Assembly (NCBI GenBank): GCA_902801415.1
Contig: CADCIK010000009.1
Location: 1 to 48,265 of the forward strand
Direction of reading: 5' to 3'
Length of the DNA: 48,265 nt
From: an uncultured Lachnospiraceae bacterium
GTDB taxonomy: Bacteria; Bacillota; Clostridia; Lachnospirales; Lachnospiraceae
The position numbers and the translations under genes are program-made. The stretch's first letter is position 1, and each line of letters begins with the position of its first letter. Shown in pieces: positions 1 to 6,036 of this stretch. Below the pieces are notes generated by a model, which worked only from the letters and a program-made list of their open reading frames with translations, did no database searches and was not told the origin of the DNA.

Positions 1-1
1 A

Positions 2-1099
2 AAAGTGGAAGAGGGACAGAAAGTTTCATCGAAGAGATGGGTTGCAACGGGGCTGGCGGACACAGATAAAAACGTGGGAAAGGCTGTAGATATGCGTAAG
101 TCGCGAATGTCTTCAAAGAACAAAGGCCTTACCGATGATCCCAATGTTATGTTTGTGATGTATGTGGACCTCTACTTAGCAAGGAAAAAGAGAACGGTCG
201 TTGATACGACTTACGCAGGTTACTTATACCGGAGCGTCAAAATAAAAGAATTCTTTAGAAAGCTTAAGCTGAAGGATATAACACAAGCGGATGTAGAACA
301 GTTTCTGGATCATCTGTTTTCGGCGGACAAATGCCAGATGAGGACGGTGAAGGATATCAAAGTACTGTTCAACGGCATAATGGAGCAGGCTGTTAAAGAT
401 GGTCTGATCGCTGACAACCCGGTTAAAGATGCCATGATCAACAAATCATTGGCGCTGCGTAATGCAAAAGTAAAGGATGATGATGATTTCTTTAGTTACC
501 GGGAAGCACAGTTATTCTTAGAAAGAGTCGAATCACATAAGCTTTATGAACTGTTTTTCGTCACTCTATTTTTTGGCTTAAGGCGGGAGGAAGTGTTGGG
601 ACTTCGCTGGTCCAGCGTAGACTTTAAGGCGAAAACCTTGCGTGTAAATCATACGGTTACGGTAGGAACCAGGGTCAATCGCCTGAATTCCACTAAAACA
701 GATACCAGCAACAGGACGTACCCGCTTACAGACGATCAGGTCAAAATGTTTGAGCATCTCAAGACAGAGGAAATAAAGAACCGTGAACTGTTCGGGGAAG
801 CATATAAAGATAACGATTATATTTTTAAAAATGAGGACGGAAGCCTCTACTATCCGGACTATCCGTCCAAGCAGTTCAAAAAAGTGATCAAAGAAAATCC
901 GGATCTTCCGCAGCGCACTAAATTTCATGGACTGCGCACATCCTGTGTATCCATTCTTGTTCACGAGAACTTTGATGTAAAAGGGATCCAGAAATGGGTG
1001 GGGCACAAGGAGATCTACGCCAAAGTCAAAGAAAAGGAAGCGAAGGAGGAGATCCTGCATGGAATGACAAGTATTATCAGTCTAAAATCTTATGATTAA
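2..1099 (+). CDS. Tyrosine-type site-specific integrase, 5' truncated by window edge
   Basis: Catalyses DNA strand exchange for integration and excision of a mobile element. The frame is open to the left edge. The first visible residues (SSKRWVATGLAD) look like the end of the AP2-like arm-binding domain of Tn916-type integrases, so the true start is probably outside the window; the GTG at 5 is only the first possible start inside it. A core-binding SAM-like domain lies at about residues 45-140 (counted from that GTG) and the catalytic domain at about 165-364. The catalytic Arg is in GLRREE, a Lys in the TKTD hairpin, HGLR near residue 311 and GH near 335. Only four residues separate this last His from the Tyr of IYAKV, where about ten are usual, so the enzyme may be damaged. 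It reads more AT-rich than its neighbours, which fits acquired DNA, and its 3' end faces a tRNA-Pro gene. Confidence 0.85.
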   Translation, partial: KVEEGQKVSSKRWVATGLADTDKNVGKAVDMRKSRMSSKNKGLTDDPNVMFVMYVDLYLARKKRTVVDTTYAGYLYRSVKIKEFFRKLKLKDITQADVEQFLDHLFSADKCQMRTVKDIKVLFNGIMEQAVKDGLIADNPVKDAMINKSLALRNAKVKDDDDFFSYREAQLFLERVESHKLYELFFVTLFFGLRREEVLGLRWSSVDFKAKTLRVNHTVTVGTRVNRLNSTKTDTSNRTYPLTDDQVKMFEHLKTEEIKNRELFGEAYKDNDYIFKNEDGSLYYPDYPSKQFKKVIKENPDLPQRTKFHGLRTSCVSILVHENFDVKGIQKWVGHKEIYAKVKEKEAKEEILHGMTSIISLKSYD

Positions 1100-1159
1100 T
1101 TGTTTTGCAACTATAATAAATCACAGAGAGTCCGTCGTTTATTATGGGGGAAATGGGAA

Positions 1160-1181
1160 AAAGGTTGAACAAAGGTTGAAC
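1160..1181. repeat. Tandem 11-bp direct repeat between integrase and tRNA
   Basis: AAAGGTTGAAC occurs twice head to tail with no mismatch. Short direct repeats between an integrase gene and its attachment site often are arm-type integrase binding sites. That role is inferred from position only. Confidence 0.5.
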
Positions 1182-1233
1182 ACGGCACAAAAACAGAGGT
1201 AAAAGTAGCCTTCAGAACTGCCTTCGCCGGGAC

Positions 1234-1276
1234 AAAAAAAGAACCGGAAACGCCGATAAATACAGCATTTCCGGTT
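1234..1276 (-). terminator. Rho-independent terminator of tRNA-Pro
   Basis: Read on the minus strand, a 12-bp stem (AACCGGAAATGC with GCGTTTCCGGTT, one wobble) and an 11-base loop are followed by CT7. It lies 16 bases beyond the tRNA 3' end, so it should end that transcript. Confidence 0.8.
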
Positions 1277-1291
1277 GCCCCTGCCAAGTAG

Positions 1292-1365
1292 TCGAGGCGA
1301 CGGGATTCGAACCCACGACCTCTGCGTCCCGAACGCAGCGCTCTACCAAACTGAGCCACGCCTCA
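1292..1365 (-). tRNA. tRNA-Pro (anticodon CGG)
   Basis: The minus strand folds into a full cloverleaf of 74 nt. It has a 7-bp acceptor stem (UGAGGCG with CGCCUCG, U-G at the end), D arm GCTC/GAGC, and anticodon stem CTGCG/CGCAG around loop TTCGGGA, giving anticodon CGG. The T arm carries TTCGAAT, and the discriminator base is A. CCA is not encoded. Its 3' end points towards the integrase gene, the usual arrangement when a tRNA 3' end is the chromosomal attachment site. The exact crossover core cannot be set without the other end of the element. Confidence 0.95.
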
Positions 1366-1479
1366 AAACATGGGCCAAAGTCAAGCATTAATTTGCAGTT
1401 TCAGTGAACCGGCCATTGTCTGCCGCGTGCGCATATTTCACCGGGAAACGCGCATGTACTTCGATAACAAGGTGAAAAA

Positions 1480-1510
1480 TTGCCTGCCGCCCGGCGCAAT
1501 GTACTATAAT
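1480..1510 (+). promoter_or_regulatory. Possible sigma-A promoter for the histidine phosphatase gene
   Basis: A perfect TATAAT at 1505-1510 lies 75 bases before the start codon. The best -35 match is TTGCCT at 1480-1485, with a long 19-base spacer. The rest of 1366-1584 shows no convincing gene. Confidence 0.45.
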
Positions 1511-1584
1511 GGTGTAGTACCGATCAAACAGTCACTTGGGACCGGCAGACAAATGCCATTGCCGTCCCGGAAAGATAGGATTAC

Positions 1585-2169
1585 ATGAAAATCTGGATCG
1601 CCCGGCACGGGCAGACTGATCTCAATCACGCAAAGAGAATGCAGGGGAGGACTGACGCTCCGCTCAACAAGAAGGGAATCGAGCAGGCGAAGCAGTCGCG
1701 TCAGAATATCGGCGACGTCCACTTTGACGCTGTCTATGCCAGCCCTCTTCAGCGCGCGCAGCTGACGGGATCGATCATCGGCAATGTCGACATCAAGGAT
1801 ATCATTGTGGACGAGCGCCTGATCGAGACCAATTTCGGCAAGTATGAGAAGTGCAAATATTACCTCATGGGGCCTGCAATGACCGGCTATTGGATGTTCC
1901 CGAAGCTCTTTCCGGTTCCGGCCACCGTGGAGTCCATTGATTCCATGAAAAGGCGCGCCGCTTCGTTCCTGAGCGAACTGGAAACAAAGGATTATGAGAA
2001 TGTGCTCGTCGCCTGCCACGGCGGTATCATGCGCGCTCTGTGCGGTTATCTGGATGAAGCGCCTGACGGCCTCCACTGGGAGAGAGCCAAGAACTGCGAG
2101 ATCCGCGTTTACGAGTACAAGGACGGACATCACACGTTCCTGAAGTCCTATAGCCTCAGCAAGAAGTAG
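1585..2169 (+). CDS. Histidine phosphatase family protein (phosphoglycerate mutase-like)
   Basis: A 194-residue cytosolic phosphatase of the branch 1 histidine phosphatase superfamily. The phosphohistidine motif RHGQTDLN is at residues 7-14, the second conserved Arg in the SPLQRAQLT segment near residue 55, and the second catalytic His in ACHGGIMR near residue 153. The length fits GpmB/CobC-type enzymes that dephosphorylate small metabolites rather than glycolytic dPGM. The substrate cannot be read from the sequence. The gene stands alone, with its own candidate promoter and a DMT transporter gene convergent to it. Start: ATG after AGGA-type Shine-Dalgarno in GATAGGATTAC. Confidence 0.9.
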   Translation: MKIWIARHGQTDLNHAKRMQGRTDAPLNKKGIEQAKQSRQNIGDVHFDAVYASPLQRAQLTGSIIGNVDIKDIIVDERLIETNFGKYEKCKYYLMGPAMTGYWMFPKLFPVPATVESIDSMKRRAASFLSELETKDYENVLVACHGGIMRALCGYLDEAPDGLHWERAKNCEIRVYEYKDGHHTFLKSYSLSKK

Positions 2170-2245
2170 GATCTCGATTTAACGGCGCGTCTGGCCTTAA
2201 GCATCTTAAGCATCAGCCGCCGCAGACGCACGGCCCGCATTCCGA

Positions 2246-3136
2246 TCACGCAGTGCGTCTGGTCAAAAGATACCACTTCGCAAACGCGGTTCCGATTATG
2301 ATGACATATCCCACAATGCTCCACACATCCGGGATCTCTCCGAACAGAATGAGTCCGAAAATCGCCGCATATACGACCTGCGAGTAGTCGAACACAGAGA
2401 TATCACGCGCCGGCGCGTTCTGATAAGCGGTCGTGATCGACAGCTGTCCGCCGGCTGCAGACATACCGGCGAAGATCAGGAAGATCAGCTGTTTCATAGT
2501 CATAGGCTGGTAGTGAAGCAGCAGGTTGGGCAGCAGGACCAGAGTCGAGAACGCTGAGAAGAACATCACGACGACGGGGCCGCGTTCACCCTCAAGTCCC
2601 AGCTTGCGAACATAGGTGTAGGCTGTTCCTGCCGTGAATCCGCCCAGAATGGCAATGAGTGCGGGGAAAGAAGCGATCCCGGCGCTCGGCTTGGCGACAA
2701 AAGCGGCGCCTATGAAAGCCAGAAGCACGCTCAGCCATTCGATCCGGTTGGGCTTCTCCTTCAGGATGAATATGGACATCAGAATAGCAAAAAACGGAGA
2801 CAGCTTATTCAGGATATTGGCGTCTGCGATCCTGAGGTGATCCACTGCCCAGAAATTGCAGAGGATTCCGGCTGTACCGATGCTGCTGCGCAGAAGAAGA
2901 TCCGGCAGGTTTTTCTTCTGGAAGGAAAAGCCGCTCTTGGAGCGGGCAAGCAGGACCGCCGCCAGAATGGCTGCGACGATATTTCTGAAAAAGGCCTTCT
3001 GCATAGTCGGAACATCACCGGCCAGCCGCACGAATACGGACATCAGGCAGAAGAAAAAGGCAGATAGGAGAATGAACAGGATTCCTTTGCGCCGGCCTGC
3101 CAGACGGGCGGAATCTGAAAGATGATCTGTAGACAT
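2246..3136 (-). CDS. EamA/DMT-superfamily transporter (RhaT/YdcZ-like exporter)
   Basis: A 296-residue polytopic membrane protein with about ten hydrophobic segments arranged as two EamA repeats. The first repeat starts at residue 18 (GILFILLSAFFFCLMSVFVR), the second near residue 158. Conserved features are the FFR motif after TM2, the KLSPFFAILMSIFILKE segment that ends the first repeat, and the matching FDYSQVVYAAIFGLILFGE segment in the second. Family members export metabolites or amino acids, sometimes nucleotide sugars; the cargo is unknown here. It is divergent from nagA across about 185 bases containing an inverted repeat. Confidence 0.9.
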   Translation of the reverse strand: MSTDHLSDSARLAGRRKGILFILLSAFFFCLMSVFVRLAGDVPTMQKAFFRNIVAAILAAVLLARSKSGFSFQKKNLPDLLLRSSIGTAGILCNFWAVDHLRIADANILNKLSPFFAILMSIFILKEKPNRIEWLSVLLAFIGAAFVAKPSAGIASFPALIAILGGFTAGTAYTYVRKLGLEGERGPVVVMFFSAFSTLVLLPNLLLHYQPMTMKQLIFLIFAGMSAAGGQLSITTAYQNAPARDISVFDYSQVVYAAIFGLILFGEIPDVWSIVGYVIIIGTAFAKWYLLTRRTA

Positions 3137-3215
3137 ATATACCTCATACTACTCGTTAGCTTAGTCTTATTCAGTGTATTACAAATGAGCAGACCGGTCA
3201 AAGCTGTGCGCTGCA

Positions 3216-3234
3216 CTAAATACGATGCATTTAG
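3216..3234. promoter_or_regulatory. Inverted repeat in the nagA / DMT-transporter divergent region
   Basis: CTAAAT-7-ATTTAG is a perfect 6+6 palindrome (CTAAATACGATGCATTTAG) about 90 bases before the nagA start codon. It could bind a repressor of nagA, the other gene, or both. This is inferred from symmetry and position. Confidence 0.4.
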
Positions 3235-3321
3235 CGGGGCGTGCCCGAAAAGCGCCAAAAAAGCACATTAATGGAGGCGCCGCAAATCAAGTGCGCCAAT
3301 ACACGGAAAGGAGAATCCGCG

Positions 3322-4452
3322 ATGATACTGCAGAGCAGAAGAGTCTGGATCATAAACGACTGGCTCCGGGCGCAGGTTGAGATCTCCGCGTCGTCCGGCA
3401 GGATTGAAGGGATCTATCCGTATGGAGCGAAGAGGGCGGACCTGGATTGCGGCAATATGCGTATAGTGCCGGGATTCATAGACGTGCATACACACGGCGC
3501 ATATGGCTTTGACACCAATGACGGCGACGAGGAAGGGCTTCGCAGATGGCTGCTTAATGTTGTCGGAGAAGGAGTGACCGGAATACTGCCGACAACGGTC
3601 ACGCAATCGGAGGCAGTCCTGACAAAGGCTCTGCGAAACGCCGCAGGAGTGGCGCGCATGCAGCGGACGAATCCCGGGAGCGTTCCGGGCGCTGAGATAC
3701 TCGGCGTCCACTTTGAGGGGCCATATCTTGACAGCGCCCGCAAAGGCGCACAGGCGGGGGAATACTGTGCTGCTCCTGACCTTGAACAGTTCAGGCAGTA
3801 TTTTGACGCCTCTGACTGCCTGATCCGGATCGTGACACTTGCATGTGAACGGGATGAGGGATACCGGCTGACCCGATACCTGAATGAAAACGGCATCGTG
3901 CCTTCTCTGGGGCATTCCTCGGCCTCCTGTGAGCAGGCGGTGATGGCTTTTGCAAACGGCGCGCGAAGTGTGACCCATGTGTACAACGGCATGGCGCCGT
4001 TTCATCACAGAGATCCAGGTATTGTCGGTGCCTCGCTGCGTTTTCATGATGTTTACGGAGAGATCATCTGTGATGGCCTTCATTCCGACTGGACTGCGGT
4101 TCACGCGTTTTTTGCATGCAAAGGGGAGGACCACGGCGTCCAGGCGCAGTTCGGCGGAAACCGGATCGAACTTTGTGAAGACGGAAGCGCGCATATGGTG
4201 GATTCAGGGAAACTCGCGGGCTCCACGCTGAAGATCAACGAGGGACTGCGGAACCTGGTCGAAAAGGCCGGTGTGCCATGGCAGGCTGCCATCAATTCCT
4301 GTACGATCAATCCCGCCCGCCTCATCGGTATGGAAGAGAGGAAAGGCTCCATCCGGACCGGCAAGGACGCCGATCTGGTCGTCCTCAGGAATGACTATTC
4401 GGTCGCCGCTGCGTTTGTGCGCGGAAGGCAGTGTTGGGGCGAACAGGCGTAA
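3322..4452 (+). CDS. nagA: N-acetylglucosamine-6-phosphate deacetylase
   Basis: Hydrolyses GlcNAc-6-phosphate to glucosamine-6-phosphate and acetate in amino-sugar and cell-wall recycling. A 376-residue amidohydrolase (TIM barrel) of normal length. Visible family signatures are the metal-site strand DVHTHGAYGFDT near residue 53, the metal-binding Glu in HFEGPY near 130, GHSSAS near 196, THVYNGMAPFHHRDPG near 218, and DGLHSD near 251 with the catalytic-domain sequence LAGSTLKINEGL following. The ATG at 3322 is chosen over an in-frame upstream ATG at 3271 because GGAAAGGAG lies just upstream and the family begins here. No nagB or GlcNAc transporter is adjacent, so the partner genes must be elsewhere. 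Confidence 0.95.
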   Translation: MILQSRRVWIINDWLRAQVEISASSGRIEGIYPYGAKRADLDCGNMRIVPGFIDVHTHGAYGFDTNDGDEEGLRRWLLNVVGEGVTGILPTTVTQSEAVLTKALRNAAGVARMQRTNPGSVPGAEILGVHFEGPYLDSARKGAQAGEYCAAPDLEQFRQYFDASDCLIRIVTLACERDEGYRLTRYLNENGIVPSLGHSSASCEQAVMAFANGARSVTHVYNGMAPFHHRDPGIVGASLRFHDVYGEIICDGLHSDWTAVHAFFACKGEDHGVQAQFGGNRIELCEDGSAHMVDSGKLAGSTLKINEGLRNLVEKAGVPWQAAINSCTINPARLIGMEERKGSIRTGKDADLVVLRNDYSVAAAFVRGRQCWGEQA

Positions 4453-4519
4453 GTGTAAAAGCGCGGAGATTATCCGGCAGTTAATATTGCATTTTTTACC
4501 CCGGGCAGCCGGCATCACC

Positions 4520-4537
4520 TGTACAAACATATGTACA
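4520..4537. promoter_or_regulatory. Palindrome TGTACA-N6-TGTACA upstream of two small genes
   Basis: TGTACAAACATATGTACA is an inverted repeat with 6-bp arms, about 100 bases before the small gene at 4636 and 68 bases after the nagA stop. It may be an operator for the small-gene unit. No Rho-independent terminator of nagA is obvious between them. Confidence 0.35.
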
Positions 4538-4635
4538 CCCCCTTCGATAGAATTAGACCATACAAAGCAGAACATACGAATTGTTAAGCAATGATATTTG
4601 CGATGAATCGTATTGAGTCGGTAAGGAGGTCAGCT

Positions 4636-4743
4636 ATGAAGGGATATCTGAACGGAAACGGTTACATGGGACTTGTGAATGGCCGCTATATTTTGTTCAC
4701 GAGCGAGGCCGAGTACGAGGAATATATGGAAGAGGAGGATTGA
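4636..4743 (+). CDS. 35-residue small protein, unknown function
   Basis: Encodes MKGYLNGNGYMGLVNGRYIL followed by FTSEAEYEEYMEEED. It starts 9 bases after a consensus Shine-Dalgarno sequence (AAGGAGGT at 4623-4630), which makes a real gene likely although it is very short. The first half is rich in Gly, Asn and Tyr; the second half is acidic. I recall similar short proteins with an NGNGYMG-NGRY-LF-SE-EY pattern in gut Clostridia, but this is memory, not a search. No signal peptide or membrane segment is seen. The next small gene starts 4 bases after its stop, so the two are probably translated from one message. Confidence 0.7.
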   Translation: MKGYLNGNGYMGLVNGRYILFTSEAEYEEYMEEED

Positions 4744-4747
4744 GCAG

Positions 4748-4819
4748 ATGTTTAAAGTGGTAAGCTGGCTCATCGGCGCTGCGACGATCCTCGGCTGGGG
4801 GATGCAGGTAATCTCCTGA
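4748..4819 (+). CDS. 23-residue hydrophobic micropeptide
   Basis: Encodes MFKVVSWLIGAATILGWGMQ followed by VIS. GAGGAGG at 4731-4737, inside the end of the upstream 35-codon gene, is well placed as its ribosome binding site, and only four bases separate the two genes. The peptide is almost entirely one hydrophobic stretch with a single Lys near the N terminus, as in a membrane-inserted peptide. No function is known to me. The short length means that chance cannot be fully excluded; the coupled layout is the main support. Confidence 0.5.
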   Translation: MFKVVSWLIGAATILGWGMQVIS

Positions 4820-4840
4820 CAGCCTCGTGAGCATTTGTGC

Positions 4841-4905
4841 GAATAGTGAACCAAATCAGAATAGTGAGTTAAACTGGAATAGTGAATTAGATTGGAATAG
4901 TGAGC
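4841..4905. repeat. 18-bp degenerate tandem repeat, about 3.6 copies
   Basis: Units begin at 4841, 4859, 4877 and 4895, each with GAATAGTGA followed by a variable 9-base part (for example GAATAGTGAGTTAAACTG). The array sits after the small genes and just before a terminator. A related GATAGTGAATAG occurs once after the pfkB-family gene, near 5967. Confidence 0.75.
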
Positions 4906-4913
4906 TTTTGGAG

Positions 4914-4946
4914 GGCACCTGCCGCAGAAAACGGCGGGTGTCTTTT
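4914..4946 (+). terminator. Rho-independent terminator after the small genes
   Basis: An 11-bp stem (GGCACCTGCCG with CGGCGGGTGTC, two G-U pairs), a 7-base loop and a TTTT tract. It ends the small-gene transcript before the PfkB gene. Confidence 0.8.
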
Positions 4947-4967
4947 GTTATCTGACATGCCCGATAT

Positions 4968-4998
4968 TTGACCGAACGGAGCGCGAATCTGGTACAAT
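4968..4998 (+). promoter_or_regulatory. Possible promoter of the PfkB-family gene
   Basis: TTGACC (4968-4973) and TACAAT (4993-4998) resemble sigma-A elements, but the spacer is 19 bases, longer than optimal. It lies just after a terminator and 43 bases before the start codon. Confidence 0.45.
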
Positions 4999-5040
4999 AG
5001 AAGGAGCAGACAACAGCTTTTTAATGGAGACATAAGCAGT

Positions 5041-5970
5041 ATGGGAATCGTAGTGATCGGGGCATCCTTTGTAGATGTCAAGGGATATCCGCTGAGCCAA
5101 TATATCCCCGGAGGCCGCAATGTGGGGCGCGTCGTGCAGGTGCATGGCGGCGTCGCGCGCAATGTGGTGGAGGATATCGCGAACGTGGAGCTTCGCCCGA
5201 CTTTTGTGAGCGTAGTGGATGATACGGGACTCAGCGATGACGTCGTCAGAAATCTGATCCGTCACAAGGTGGATATCCGGTATGTCGCCCGCAGTTCCGA
5301 GGGACTCGGGACCTGGCTGGCCGTTTTTGACAACGATGGAGACGTGATCGCATCCATTTCGAGAAGACCGGATCTGTCCGCGATCGAAGAGGTCCTGGAG
5401 AAGGACGGGGATGAGATCTTCCGCGGAGCAGACAGCATTGTAGTTGAGTTCGACATTGAGGTGCCGATCCTCAAGAAGGTGCTGGAGCTTGCGGAAAAGC
5501 ACGGCAAGGAAGTGTACACCGTGATCTCCAATATGTCGATTGCCATGAAGCGCCGTGACCTTTTGCGGAAAACAGCTGCGCTTGTGTGCAATGTGCAGGA
5601 AGCAGGAATGCTGTTTACGGAAGATTACACAGACATGCTGCCGGAGGAAATGGAGCAAAGCCTGGCGGACAGGATCCGGACATCCGGCATACCCAGGATC
5701 ATTGTGACAATGGGGGCGCGGGGAGCTGTCTATGCGGACGCGTCGGGACAAACGGGAGTATGTCCTGCCATGAAAGTTGACGTAGTGGACACGACCGGTG
5801 CCGGAGACGCGTTTTTTGCCGGCGCTGCGATCGGCCTCACATACGGGAAGACGGTCGGAGAAGCCTGTGTGATCGGGACCAGGCTTGCGGCTTCCGTGAT
5901 CGCGTCCAGAGAGAATGTCTGTCCCAGGTTCCGGCCGGAGGAGTTCGGGATCATAATCGATCAAGGATAG
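5041..5970 (+). CDS. PfkB/ribokinase-family carbohydrate or nucleoside kinase
   Basis: A 309-residue ATP-dependent small-molecule kinase. The N-terminal strand GIVVIGASFVDVKGYP and the sugar-binding segment PGGRNVGRVVQVHGGVARNVVEDIA (residues 23-47) are typical, and the second PfkB signature DTTGAGDAFFAGAAIG (about 250-265) supplies the anion hole and catalytic Asp. The Gly/Asn-rich motif and length fit ribokinase, fructokinase or pseudouridine kinase; the HGGVARNVVEDIA pattern is common in PsuK-like members, so pseudouridine kinase is possible, but no pseudouridine glycosidase is adjacent. RBS GGAG lies 12 bases before ATG. It may be cotranscribed with the Fe-S oxidoreductase 66 bases downstream. 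Confidence 0.88.
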   Translation: MGIVVIGASFVDVKGYPLSQYIPGGRNVGRVVQVHGGVARNVVEDIANVELRPTFVSVVDDTGLSDDVVRNLIRHKVDIRYVARSSEGLGTWLAVFDNDGDVIASISRRPDLSAIEEVLEKDGDEIFRGADSIVVEFDIEVPILKKVLELAEKHGKEVYTVISNMSIAMKRRDLLRKTAALVCNVQEAGMLFTEDYTDMLPEEMEQSLADRIRTSGIPRIIVTMGARGAVYADASGQTGVCPAMKVDVVDTTGAGDAFFAGAAIGLTYGKTVGEACVIGTRLAASVIASRENVCPRFRPEEFGIIIDQG

Positions 5971-6036
5971 TGAATAGCAAAAGCGAATAAGTCAGCATGG
6001 CCGCAATAATGTTAATGGGTGGAGGTAACAACTGAA

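Noticed and set aside
1370-1588. 72-codon plus-strand frame between tRNA-Pro and the histidine phosphatase
   Set aside because: No RBS, no known motif, and it contains the likely promoter of the next gene.
2187-2229. Terminator between the histidine phosphatase and the DMT transporter
   Set aside because: GCGTCTG and CAGACGC pair, but the loop is about 29 bases and no U tract follows.
4841-4905. CRISPR array
   Set aside because: Repeats of 18 bases with 9-base variable parts are far too short, and no cas genes are present.
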